Assembly: GCA_963989245.1 (NCBI GenBank)
Contig: OZ022339.1
Location: forward strand, 38,323,151-38,387,150
Source: Nansenia antarctica
Lineage: Eukaryota > Chordata > Actinopteri > Argentiniformes > Microstomatidae
DNA length: 64,000 nucleotides
Reading direction: 5' to 3'
Position 1 is the first letter of the stretch, and each line of letters begins with the position of its first letter. The translations under genes and the position numbers were made by a program. The notes beneath the pieces are model-generated. The model saw only the letters and a program-made list of their open reading frames with translations, was not told the origin of the DNA and ran no database searches. Shown here piece after piece: positions 1-17,903 of the stretch.

Positions 1-285
1 GAGAATTGAATGACTTGTTGCACAATAACTCTGTGTCGCACTTACTAAAGTCTAGCGTTTCCTGTCACCACATTTGTTTGCCAAGATTAGTGATCTCACC
101 TGGGGAGTTGACTTTGTATATAAGGGCTGTGCTCAGAGAAGGAGGCTCTGGGTTTTGCTAACTCTAGACTTCTCTCCTGTAACTTTATTAATAAAATGCT
201 TCAAACTAATTTGACCAATCTCCTTGTGTTCAATATTCGATATCAATAGAGAAGAAACCAGATTAATCCACTACATCCGCCTGGC
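1..285 (+). mobile_element. LTR-like promoter/polyA segment (possible solo or partial LTR)
   Basis: This segment has the order expected of an LTR: a TATA box (TATATAAG at 117-124), a short GC-richer stretch, and a poly(A) signal (AATAAA at 190-195) about 70 bp downstream. No coding sequence is attached, and the left border may lie outside the window, so no target duplication can be shown. It sits inside a stag1 intron in the opposite orientation to the gene. It could also be an unrelated promoter-like repeat. Confidence 0.4.
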
Positions 286-286
286 C

Positions 287-613
287 AAATAGTGTCCGTC
301 TGATGTAATAATCTTTTGAATGCCGTTGCTATGCACTTATCTAATCTTCTTGATGCAGGCTCACTAGTCAGCTCAGCTTTTATGCTGGCATGGCCATTTT
401 ATATTAAAACACCTGGTAGCATGCTAATTTCACACGTAATTCGCTGCGCTAATATTACAGAGTTGGCTAGTTAACCCACATCACATCAAGTAGTGATACA
501 AATAATTCCATAACTGGATACTACTTTGTTTCCAATCATAGCTAGCTAACTTACTTATCAAATGTAGCTTTTATGTTTATATTTACATCAGGCGGACACT
601 ATTTGGCAGGCGG
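287..613. repeat. MITE-like element with ~32-bp inverted terminal repeats
   Basis: An arm at 287-318 (begins CCGCCTGGCCAAATAGTGTC) is matched in inverse orientation at 582-613 with a few differences. The ~265 bp between the arms is AT-rich and non-coding. This is the form of a non-autonomous DNA transposon. No clear target-site duplication was seen and the family was not identified. Confidence 0.55.
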
Positions 614-680
614 ACATAATCTGGCATGACAGCTGAAGGCTGATTCATGCTGACCAGAGGTTTCTCTGCGTGGTTCTTAC

Positions 681-6513
<5,833 letters not shown>

Positions 6514-6533
6514 CCTGACTGCTGTGGGTGAAG

Positions 6534-6573
<40 letters not shown>

Positions 6574-7842
6574 TCCTTCAGTCGGGGGTACAGGCCAGTT
6601 GTGTGGGAGGGGGAGGGGGGAGAGTTCTAGGGAGGAGAAGAGGGGGGTCCCAGAACCGGATACACTCAACACTGGAGACAAGACCAGCTGGTTCACAATA
6701 GACTAGCCCCTAGAGAGAGGGAGAGAGACGGGGGGGGAGAATGGTTACTTTCAAGTTTCTGTAACAGTACAAGTAACATCCATTGTAAAGCCCTGGTGAT
6801 TTTATTTCAGTAACCCCCCCCCCCCCCACCCCCAACTATTAGCAATCAAACATGGTCCCAGGAAGGACACTGTGTTTCAGAGGAATTGAGAGCCAGTGAG
6901 ACATCAGGAGCCAGTGAGATATAGTAGCAGGGAGGAAAAAAAGGTGCGCAAGAGAGACACCAACTGGCCACATTAGGAACTGCAACAGGAAAGTCTTGGG
7001 GAAACGGACAAGCTCCAGGAAAAAAAAAACATTGAACAATTTCAACTATACAGAATGTTTTTCTAAGACCACAGACTCGAAAAAGAAATTACTCCAACTG
7101 GAAATGGAGAAAAATAGGCCTCTGTTTTATTGTGTGAAAAAACAAAACAATCACAATCGGGAAACTTTCCAGTGAATTTAAACTAAACTCGATAGTAGAG
7201 GGTTCTAACACCAGGAAGCATAGGAAGATAAGTCAATAACAGCATTGCCTTAGGGGTAAACACAGAGAGAGAAGGTTCAGTGGCAAATATGATTTTCCCC
7301 ACAAATGTGATTTCAAGTGGAGGAAAAATAAATAATCGTCCAAAAAGAACCACTAATCTCTACATTAACCCCCCAGAATGCTTTGCTGCCAAAAATGTTC
7401 CTAATTGAAAAAGGCCTCGGCTATTAGGAGGGACAGGTGATTGGTGGAGCACATTGAGTTACCTGTATGCTAATGAAGGTAGGAGCTGGGGGTCAGTACC
7501 CAACTTCACCACCGGGGGCAGTGTGATCCACAAAGTCCTCTCACCTCTGCCCATCTCTACAATCTTCAAAGGGGCTTCAACAGGGGAAATTAAGCTTCCA
7601 AAAATTACCTAATTTCTCATTACGTCGCAGGTGAGTTCATGAGCCGTTTGCCCTTCTGACGGAGTGTTTTAGGGGTGTATTTCAGAGGGGGCATGAGTGA
7701 GTGTGTATGTGTGTGTTTGAGAGTTAGTTCGGGCAACAGTAGGGGGCAGGCTAAGAGAGTGTGTATTTAAATGCTCTCGTCCACACAGCGTCTGCACAGA
7801 GGAACAGCACGAGGCTGTTTCTCACACACTTCAGTCTCTCAG

Positions 7843-7873
<31 letters not shown>

Positions 7874-8360
7874 AACTAGGCAGGCAGGCTTACAGCCTAC
7901 AGAGAGAGACTATGGGAACAGATTGGATTCTTTTAAATATAGGGACTATTTCAATATAGTGATATTGTTGTTTAGGCAATTCAAATCATACACACATTAC
8001 TGTTGATGTGTTCAATAATACTCAAACATAACTAAAAGATGACTCTGTGTGTTGCCTTCACAGTGTAATGCTCTCCTCCACACAGCCAACAGGGTGTAAT
8101 GGGAAACAGGGGTGGGGGGAAACTGACACAGCAGTGTACCTGACCACACAACAAGCCTCAGGCACACATCCAATCAAATGGGCCTCCAGCCACCCACCCA
8201 AACGACCTGTACTGATTACAGCTGAACTGACAGTGATGGAAAGGTATCAATAACAAGCCTAGTTTGTCTGGTCCTGGTGATATAGAACGGATACACCCCC
8301 CTCCCATCTCATTTGTTTCTGTCTCATCTCTTGCTCTTGACAGATTATTATTATTGTGAG

Positions 8361-8394
<34 letters not shown>

Positions 8395-8683
8395 CTTCGT
8401 GCAGATGATTTGTCAGTGTCACACACACTCCCTGAGATGTGCCGCTCTTCTTCTCTGTGCCTCTCCAAACTCCTTCTCTCCCTCCCAGTCCCGCACAGAA
8501 CCCCTGCTGCCCCCCCCCCCACCCATAAGAATCACTTATGGGTGATCTGTGTCCTTGGGAGGAGGCCAGAGCAGGGTGCCTGCCAGGCTTTTTATTGACC
8601 ATCAACTGAATAGCATTCCTTAATGAACATCGACCTCTCAGTGTCTCACACTCACACACTCTCTCTCACACACTCTCTCTGTG

Positions 8684-8694
<11 letters not shown>

Positions 8695-8756
<62 letters not shown>

Positions 8757-8891
8757 CATATTTGACAAGAGTCTATGAATAATTTGCAGCATGTCTGCTT
8801 CTCTGGTCTTCACTGTGAAAGAGAGACAGAGAAACAAGCTGCCGGCCTCATTCACCCTCCACTTCATTAAAGACTAGAATCATGCACACAT

Positions 8892-8970
<79 letters not shown>
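8695..8970. repeat. Two (CA)n microsatellites
   Basis: About 30 CA units at 8695-8755 and an interrupted tract of about 36 units at 8896-8970. Confidence 0.9.
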
Positions 8971-8971
<1 letters not shown>

Positions 8972-9367
8972 TGCAAAGACACACACCTTATATTCAGTAA
9001 TAAGGAATGAGACGGTTATGTGAAGGCAGGAGACCTGTCAGAGGGCAGACTGGAACGGTGAGCCTCTATGTGCTCCAAGCCCTCGCTCTGACATTCTGGG
9101 TGGTGCTGCTGCAGGACGAGGAATGTGTGTGTGTGTGTGTGTGTGTGTGTGTCGTCTGGGAATGTGTCAAACAGGGGATAACGACAGCTTACTCTCTGTT
9201 CTGCTGTCACTGTAATAACCCTGCTTGCTTAGAATCAGTGTGAGAGATCACACATGCGCACGCATAGACACGCGCGCACGCACACACACACACACAGCAG
9301 TGTGGTTATGCCTGCTCTGCAGAGACAGAAACCCTTTACCATCTGTGGTCTGTAGCCTCATATAACC

Positions 9368-9437
<70 letters not shown>

Positions 9438-10649
9438 TAGAGAGAGAGAGAAAGTGTCTGAAAGCCACTTAACATGCATGGCATGTACTCCGGGAGGCAG
9501 GCGTTGCCATAGCAACCAGCGTGGGTCACAAGCCCAGTGGGCAAATTTGATTGGCTGCACACAGAGACCCTCCTGGGAGGGTGGGGGCTGACGACACAAT
9601 AAATAGATCCCCTCAGATCACTAATGGATCTTTTGAGGCTTATTGTGGCCCATTGTGACACCATGACCGTTTCCCATATAGTGAAAGACATCCCTTGACT
9701 CACAAACATTACTCCATCCATGGTTCCAATGTACAATCCTCCAAAAACCCATGGCGGAGAAGGTCTGACATCCGAAATTTTAGGATTTCACACCAGAAAC
9801 AAAAGATGACGGCCTGAGTTCCTGGGATTTTGACAACAGGGCTTGACGACTATGGTTGGTGGTGACCTGACCGTATCTCTACTACAACCAATGTAAACAA
9901 CACTGGTGTGTCAACACTGGAGAACACAAGCCGTGAGTCAGAGAGACCAAACACCGACTCTATGAGAGTCACACAGAACACCCACACATTCTAAACGTGA
10001 CACCTCTCTGAGATACAGAACACAGAACATGAGAGCGGTCTCCACAATTATGGTTTCGGTGGTGAAAAATAAGAGACATAAGAGACATCCACAGACAGAG
10101 TTGAGAGAGAGAAAGGGAGAGAGATAGCGCGCACGCGCAAGAGGCTAAAGGTGTCCACCAACGCTGAGGTGAAAAAACTGGTAAAGTCAGTTAGCTGTAA
10201 GCCTGCATATGTAAGGATTAGGCTAGGCTACACCCTGAATCTCATGTCATTACCTAGAGACAGAGCCCAGGAACCAGAGAACAGCACACACACACACAGA
10301 GAGAGAGTGTTGAGGGCTTTAACTCACACCAAGGGGGCCTATACCTTAGCCTAGCTCACTGCACTACAGCTGCATTAGCTAAGACGTAGCTATTTAACTC
10401 TGCACTATTCAAGTCACTGAATGCTACTATGCAAAATGCAACTGCACTAATGTTGCAGCTAGCATAAATCTAAAGCAACTTAACCACACACACCCCCCCC
10501 CCCCCTCCAGACACTAGACGCCCCCTCCCTGCCTTCATCCTAGTGCCAAGGAGAGCATGGGGGGTGACAGCCAGCCAGCCAGGTGATAAGAGGACGCTGC
10601 CCCTTTAAGAGTCAGAGTCCTAAGTATTGCGTAACATCGTCTCTGCTTA

Positions 10650-10653
10650 GAGC

Positions 10654-10690
<37 letters not shown>

Positions 10691-10835
10691 TAGGGGGGAG
10701 AGAGAAAGAGATAGGGCAGAGAGAAAGAGATAGGGCAGAGAGAGAGAGAGATAGAGAGAGAAAGAGATAGGAGAGAGAGAGAGAGAGAAAGAGATAGGAG
10801 AGAGAGAGAGAAAGAGATAGGAGAGAGAGAAAGAT
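10650..10835. repeat. (GA)n-rich block with a GAGAAAGAGATAGG higher-order unit
   Basis: Purine-only plus strand with recurring AAAGAGATAGG motifs. All three minus frames are open (Leu/Ser repeats) for this reason alone. Confidence 0.85.
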
Positions 10836-11257
10836 CCAGAGAGCCTGTGGCTGGGCTTGGGAGGACAAGGTGAGGAGGAAACACACTCTCTCATCTAAAC
10901 ATTGACAATGCCCACGCTTTATCTAACCAGACGGGCCCTGCCGCGCACCTGAGATAAGTGAAGAGGCTCAAAAGGTAGACTCTGGGATATGACTGACATC
11001 ATACCGGGAAGTCACAACAACTCCTACCAAAGATATTTTGGAAGTAAGTTAAGCTGTAAATAAAAGGTAGACACGTGTCCTATCTTAGTATGTGTGCCGG
11101 AGTGGATACTGGATAGTCCCCTTGTGTTCCTTCATCGTCTCTGTTTGGATCTTTTTCTTTTTTTTGTACCCATTGACATCCTATCTCAGAGTCTACCTTT
11201 AATGCATCTGATACCACTGTGGAGAGACAGCGCTGTGATCCCCTGGACAGGCCGCTG

Positions 11258-11309
<52 letters not shown>

Positions 11310-11635
11310 TAAGCAAGCAGCAATACTAGCAAAGCACATCAAGAGAAAGAGATGGAAAGAGAGAGAGAAAGAGAGCAGGGGAGGAGGAGATCAAACAAAC
11401 AACAGGGAATGTGCAAGGCAAAAGGAAAATAATTAGCATAGAAACAGTGGCCCTTTTTAAATATCCTTAGAAATGCATCTGTGAAATAGAAGCTTCTCAT
11501 CACATTGCTCACTACCTATCAAGTCATGTTAGGATCAGTGATTTCTTCCAAGGAAGAGAGAAAGGTAGGCTATTCTTAAAGCATTGGAACAGGACCTGCC
11601 CAGTTCTGTTGTAATAATTAATTTTAATTTAATAA

Positions 11636-11832
11636 TAATTTTGCCATTTAGCAGACACTTTTATCCAAAGCGACTTACAATTACGAATTACAGGGACATT
11701 CCCCCTGGAGTAACTGAGGGCTAAGTGCCTTACTCAAGGGCACACTAGTAGTGGTGTGGTTTCAGGCGGGATTTGAACTCACAACCTTCCGATCACAAGT
11801 CCAACTCACTATCCACTAAACCACCACTACTG
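11636..11832 (-). mobile_element. tRNA-derived SINE, near full length, inverted
   Basis: Reverse complement of the family at 1188-1388: tail AGCAGACACTTTTATCCAAA at the left, box-B-like GGGATTTGAACTCACAACC and box-A-like CCACTAAACCACCACTAC at the right. It lies in the large intron upstream of the stag1 start codon. Confidence 0.8.
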
Positions 11833-12000
11833 TAGTAGCCTAACATTTCGGTAACTCTAAACAGTAGCCATCAAAATCAGTGGTTCTGGTTCCACAATGG
11901 TGGGTCATGGTCCACTCCTTTTGTGGGTGCGGGTCTTGAACGATTTGGAGAGGTGATAAAAAAAAAAAAGTGTTCAAGTAAAATGTGCTAATGTCAACAT

Positions 12001-12856
12001 TAGGGTTGGGCGGTTATACCGTAAGTTGTGGTTTTTGAAAATCGCAAAGGTATTCGTCAATACCGTCATAAAACCGTCATAAATTGCTATATATAAAAAA
12101 TGCCTTAAGAGTGTTTGTCCAGCACCACTGTCTGTGTGGTTGAAAATGCTATGAAAGTGATGACAGGACATTTTGTAAACAATGCAATTTGTCAAATGAA
12201 TAACCTGTCAAGACGTGTCATGTAGGGTTGGGTGGTGTAAACTGCGGTATTACCGTATACCATCATAAAAGAATCTGCCTCGTAATGTGCGCATATATAT
12301 AATAACCACCTTAAGAGTTTGTCAAACACCACTGTCTGTGTAGTTGAAGACGCTATTGAAAGAGATGACAGAACTTTTTGTAAAAAAATAAATAATTTGT
12401 CAAATAAATAACCTGTAAAAAAAATACTATTTAGAAGCAATCATAATCACGTGTCACGTGACCGCTTCTCCTCAGAAGAAGGATACGCGATTCACAGCAC
12501 TTGTCTGCTGTAACACGCTCTGCGCTTTGTACTCGGGTGTTGGCAGTGTTTTCCCAGTGACAGTCTCATTACGAACCAAAAGTATGTTTTTTTATTTTGT
12601 TTTTTATTTATTTATTTATTTATTTATTTTAAGCGCATTTTCAGCATTGCTTGTGGAAAGTGTTTGAGCAGGCTTGCGAAACAGATAGGGCTTTGGTCCA
12701 CCTTTCACCAGCCGCTGTCACGAATTCATCATTTAAAATTGCCGGCTCGCTCAAAGCCCTACAGACATGTGATTTTGAATCACATTAAACTGTAAACGGT
12801 GGTTAAATTTGAGGACGGTTTAACGGCATTAAAAAATTGGAAACCTCCCAACCCTA
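12001..12856. mobile_element. Non-autonomous hAT-type element with near-perfect 8-bp target duplication
   Basis: Terminal repeats TAGGGTTGGG / CCCAACCCTA. Flanks are GTCAACAT (11993-12000) and GTAAACAT (12857-12864), matching at 7 of 8 positions; 8 bp is the hAT duplication length. A second copy of the left terminus at about 12224 indicates an internal duplication or a nested end. No transposase ORF is visible. Confidence 0.8.
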
Positions 12857-13050
12857 GTAAACATGAACGGTGCTCACCCTGCTCTCCACTACCTCATTGG
12901 TCCTGACTGAAACAGTGGTTTGGTTCATCTAAATTGGTTTAGTGCACTGTGGACATGCTGAGCTAGAAAAGAGGCTCGGCCATTGTAGCAAAGCGTACGG
13001 AGGGCGAGAGCTTCCATCCCTAATCCAGAGCGGACTAGAGTCAACTGCTT

Positions 13051-13092
<42 letters not shown>

Positions 13093-13133
13093 CTCTCTCT
13101 CTTATAACATGACCACACTGTACCACTACATAG

Positions 13134-14212
13134 TAGGGGTGCAACGGTTCTCGGTTTTTTTACGGACGGTACGGTTTGCATTCCACGGCTCAATTCACTA
13201 GTGAACCGTGACGGTTTTCGGTTTTCGTTTTTTTTTTTTTTTTTTTTTTTTACTTTTTTTTTTTACCTTTATTTTACCAGGAAGTCACATTGAGATTAAA
13301 ACCTCTTTTACAAGAGAGACCTGGCCAAGACAGGGTCAAAATAGTAGCTTAAAAAAACAGTTCAGATAACAAGACAGGACATAAGACAGTGGCAACAATA
13401 CAATAGACAAACAATGGTAGGGGTATTTACAAGGTGATTAAAACATTGAGAAGTCTAACCAAAGCAGGTACAGCGAGCGGTGACCACATCCTTTAATCTA
13501 CGCTTTAAGATACTTATGGAAATAAGGGCCTCTAATTTAAAAGTAGTCTGTAGGTCATTCCAAGACCAAGGGCCATAATAAGACAAGCTTGCCCTTCCAA
13601 CATTGTTCATGATAAGTGGCACCTTGTATTGTAGCCATCTACGAGACCTGAGACCCGAGCCACTCGGTATAGGGATGAACTTCAGGCCCAGATAATTCGG
13701 TAAGAAGCCAGAGATGATTTTAAACACAAGAGTGTACCAGTGTTGGAGCCTTCTGACAGAAAGAGATGGCCATCCAACCAGACTATACAGTGTACAGTGA
13801 TGGGTCCTGAAGGCACTATTGGTGATGTATCTTAGAACCGAATGATACAGGGGGTCTAGCTTGGATAAAGTGGACAGAGAAGCAAACCTATATACTGTAT
13901 CACCATAATCCAATTGTGAAAGGAAAAGGGCGGAGACAAGACGTTTTCTGGAAGCCAAGGAAAAGCAAGATTTAAATCTATACAGGAAGCCCACTGTACG
14001 CTTAAGCTTTATGGCGAGAAGATCAATTTGGCCGCGTTCGTAAATTAGCTCTGAGAGCGCCGGAGCGTCCACGTGAATGCCTCGAACGCGGCCTTTGGTC
14101 AGAGGTCGAGTTGGTCTGGAACGTTTGTTTCTGAACCGAACCGTACCGAAAACCGTGACCCAAAATACCGAACCGTACCGAACCGTGGGCCAACTGAACC
14201 GTTGCACCCCTA
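13134..14212. mobile_element. hAT-type MITE with perfect 8-bp duplication, interrupted by a LINE
   Basis: Terminal repeats TAGGGGTGCAACGGTTC / GAACCGTTGCACCCCTA. The flanking duplication CTACATAG is present at 13126-13133 and 14213-14220 without mismatch. The interior is rich in CGGTTTTCGG / CCGAACCGTACCG motifs typical of these elements. A LINE fragment occupies about 13226-14028. Confidence 0.9.
13226..14028 (-). mobile_element. 5'-truncated LINE, reverse-transcriptase C-terminal region, inside the hAT MITE
   Basis: From the right, the minus strand encodes about 195 residues of the region downstream of the RT catalytic core (LFLSQLDYGDTVY, THHCTLYSLVGWPSLSVRR, then SYYGPWSWNDL). The 3' tail is at the left: ACCAGGAAGTCACATTGAGA, an ACAAGAGAGACCTGGCCAAG block, and T-rich sequence corresponding to the element's A-rich end. 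The RT catalytic motifs are missing, so this is a dead fragment. The same tail occurs alone at 17993-18053. Confidence 0.85.
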
Positions 14213-14389
14213 CTACATAGGACAGACAGTAGCCATTGAGAGAGAGCGCAAAGAAAACCTCCCGTCTCTTCCCTCCATCCATCTTCAATCTCACTCATCA
14301 ACCGCCTCTCTCTCCTTCTCACTGTGTCTAGCTTCATCTTTAATGGTAACATCATCCACTTACATCTGTTCTTTCATTGCTGCAGAACA

Positions 14390-14393
<4 letters not shown>

Positions 14394-14438
<45 letters not shown>
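14394..14438. repeat. (GT)n microsatellite
   Basis: About 22 GT units. Confidence 0.9.
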
Positions 14439-14439
<1 letters not shown>

Positions 14440-14442
<3 letters not shown>

Positions 14443-14995
14443 ATAACGTATGGTCTAACATTGCTCTAGAATGAAAGTAAGCACAGGTATGGGATTTCCA
14501 TACAAAAGCAGGGCTTAGTAGGGGGGAGGGGTGTGTGGAGCGGAGATCAGAGCGTGCGAAAAATAGACTTCTTATCTCTCTGGAATCACATTAATACATA
14601 GATATGAAAGAATGAGAGAGAACGAGATATTGGGGGGGGGGGGGATTTAGAATTTATGGGAGAAGTGAAATGACAAATGGTGGTTCAGCGTAGAGAGCAG
14701 CCCTGTTTCTCTCCCGCTGCAATGGCTGCCTGCTTCACTGCCGCTGACGCAAAATGGAGCCGGGGAAAAGGGGATAGTGAAGGAGGGAGAGATGGAGGAA
14801 GAGGAGAGGGCGAGAGCAGAGGGAGAGCAGCAGGAGCAGAGGAGAAGGAGAGAGGGGAGGGGGAGGGAGGTGGGGGGGGCTGAGAGAGAGAGAGACTCAT
14901 TTGTTCTTCTCTCATCTCGATGTGCTCTCTCACCTTGGCCCAGATACTCTCAAGCTGCTATTCACAGCTATGTGAGGACAGGAGAATGAGAGCAT

Positions 14996-15054
<59 letters not shown>

Positions 15055-15948
15055 AACCCACACACACAATTCTCCTGCTAGCCATTACCCATCATTACAT
15101 CCTAATCGCCTGATGAGGGCTTGAACATTTCACCAGGGTGAGGACGGCTTACTAATGCGACTAGACTCATTTCACAGTACAGTATCTCTCTGTAGTGTGA
15201 TGAGGGGGAAGTAGCCCCTGGAGAGGCTGTCTGTTCAAGCACCAGCATCACGGAGTAGAAGTGCTGATCAAGGACTACGGTCCCCATCTGTTCATATCCT
15301 CTTATTCATTCTGATCCCAAAAGGCCAAAGTGATCCCAGAGCCAAACTCTGGAAACACTTCCTGAATACCCCAGGAGTTATCCCTCCTCTCTAGTCAGGG
15401 CGAGACAAGGTAATATGTGTGACATCGGGTTAACCAGAAACTAGTCCGGAGACCTGAGGCTAATCTACCATGCTGGTGGAAAACCCGTAATCCCATATGA
15501 GACTATGAAAGCAGATGGCCGTCCAGACGATACAAATAGAAACGGTAATCTGGACTCTGAGCAGCCAGAGACGTGAGGGGAAATAGCCGCCCGGTGATCT
15601 AACACATCTCAATGTAATCCCGACTGCAAATCTGCTCCGGGTCTGGATCCAGGCATAAACAATGTGATGGAACAGCTGCACAGTTTGAAAGATTAAGTGA
15701 AATTATTACCGTCACATTTGCCAAGATCCAATCCTTTCATTCACAGGCTGTTTAAACAGCCAATGAACCGCTCATGTCCTGCTGGCTCAACACTGCCATG
15801 TCTAGCCTACTAGTTTGGTGGTGTGCAGGCTTCTTGGTTTAACATCCAGCCAGTAAAAAAATGAACAATGAACAATATCAAATGCCAATAGCTCAGTCAA
15901 ATGTGTTTCAACACAACATCTAAAGCCAGTATAATGTTATTCCTATAG

Positions 15949-16024
<76 letters not shown>

Positions 16025-16876
16025 CTGATGCCGTTATTGCTGGTGGCAAACTGGATGGTCCTCTGGGATCAATAATGTTTATAAATGTTTTCATTCACAC
16101 AGCTACTGTAGGACACCGACAAATCATCTGCATGAAGTCTATCTTACACCCACACACACACACACACCCACAACCACACCCACAAAACAGGATCACAGGT
16201 TTATGGTATAGCTAGCACTCCTTACTACATTATACCAGCAACATGTGTTGCCATTTTCAGTAGCAGAAGGCTAAATATAGAACCACATACTATTAACTTG
16301 CCATCATCTAGTTAACTACACCACACAGCTAGCTACAAACCGAGTGAATATGGAAATGACCATATATATAGTAAAATGACCTATTATTACCTATTATTCT
16401 TCCAAGCTTAACCTTAATCGGGGGAAGAAAGCAATATCTAATCCTGTGTCAATAGTTAAGGCCTAATCCAGTGGTATTTTCTTTAGTCCATAGTAGACAC
16501 ATTCACACACCCAAAAAGAATCAGTCAATATATCTTGCTTTGCATGCCCTGATCAAGCCTGATGTTCAAATTGCCCATTTGAGTTTACAACTCCCAAGAT
16601 TCCTCTCAGCCTCCCACGCAAGGTCCTGCCGTGAACAGCTTAAGAGCTAGCGCATGCTGCTCTCTAGGAATCACTGGCATTGAATGGCAGGATCAAAACA
16701 CAGTCTTGTGTGATGCATTTTGACCAGGTATGACACTTTTTATGACAGTTTGTGGATTGACCAGAAATACACAAATATGGATTTTGGGTAAAATTCCCGT
16801 TTAGGGGCATCCAATTTTCTATCTTTATTCATAACTAGCAGCTAACTAAACTACACAATGAGCAGCTAACTAACTA
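14440..16876. other. Non-coding intron DNA with simple repeats
   Basis: Contains a purine-rich block at 14760-14900, (CA)n at 15000-15048 and a pure (GT)n of about 35 units at 15952-16022. No gene or recognisable autonomous element was found. Confidence 0.6.
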
Positions 16877-17365
16877 CTAGGGGTGTAATGGTACACAACA
16901 ATTCCGGTTTGGTACGGATCACGGTTTTTAAGTCACAGTTCGGTTTTTTTGTTCGGTTTTTGGTACAGAAGGGTAAGAATTCACAATATATATAGATAGA
17001 TAGATAGATGGACAGTCCACCCATAGGTCATGAAAGTGATAGCAAATGCCTTGGATAAGTTGTGGACAACTGTAGTTTGTGCTGGTTTATAAAGGACTGG
17101 TATGATTTGCTGGTTGAAATGCGGACAAGGGAACTATGTAACGAGGCTCAATTACTTTTAACATGTGTTTAAATCCTGTGTTCTCGACAACGGAGTATGG
17201 TCCGCTGCTACAAAAACACCTATGGTGTTTGTTATTGCTTTAGCCCGGTCAGAATTGTTAGCGAGAGGCTGCTTAAATGCCATAGCTGGGTTTGCACTTC
17301 ACTCTGTTTTTTCTTGTACCTGTGATGTTCACATTCGGGTGATGCCGACTCAAATAAGTGAGCAA
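16877..17365. mobile_element. 5' part of a further hAT-type element (right end not found)
   Basis: Begins TAGGGGTGTAATGGTACACA followed by GGTTTGGTACGG / CGGTTTTTGGTAC motifs, the usual left end of a fish hAT. The sequence up to 17365 and again after 19994 reads as one interrupted body, so this seems to be the host of the elements nested at 17366-19986. No matching right terminus was seen, so its total extent is unknown. Confidence 0.55.
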
Positions 17366-17903
17366 TAGGGCTGCAACTAACGATTATTTTGATAATCGAT
17401 TAATCTGCCGATTATTTTTCCGGTTAGTCGATTAATCGGATACAAAAAAAGCGGGGGGAAAAGATTTATTTTGCAAATTTTATTTTATGTTTTCTAAATC
17501 AGCCAGGCCTATACATATACATGTGCAAAATGAATAAGTATTAATAAAAAATAATAAATAATATAAATAAAAAAGGCTTTGCTACATCAAATAGGTTTAA
17601 CAACAGGCCATGGACTATGGCGGTAGATTGTTTCAATAAAGTAGTTGAACTCTAGCTCAATACATGCATTGTTTTAGGTAATAACTTTGCTTAATGTAAA
17701 GGTCAGTAACCCAAAGTGCAATATAGGCTACAGACAAGACACTAATGTTTTTATATAACAGATATGCTCCAAATCAATGCAATGTGTCCTCTCACTCCAT
17801 ACAATAGGCTAGGCGACAGTCAGTGCCTCACTCTAACTCACGGGTAGCTTGGTAGGCTACCACTAGCTAGCCTTTAGCTTATCACCTCTGCTCTACCACT
17901 GAC

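Larger units (their letters stand above)
6514..11630. other. Probable stag1 intron 1, first part: unique and simple-sequence DNA
   Basis: No convincing coding region. The stretch contains (GT)n at 6534-6572, 8360-8392 and 9123-9152; (CA)n at 8695-8755, 8896-8970 and 11261-11307; (GA)n at 9380-9432; and a GA-rich block at 10650-10830. A non-repetitive, moderately AT-rich block at about 7300-7680 is the best candidate here for conserved non-coding sequence. Confidence 0.6.

Noticed and set aside
13455..14294. 279-aa ORF that could look like a host gene
   Set aside because: It is LINE reverse-transcriptase C-terminal sequence fused to MITE sequence.
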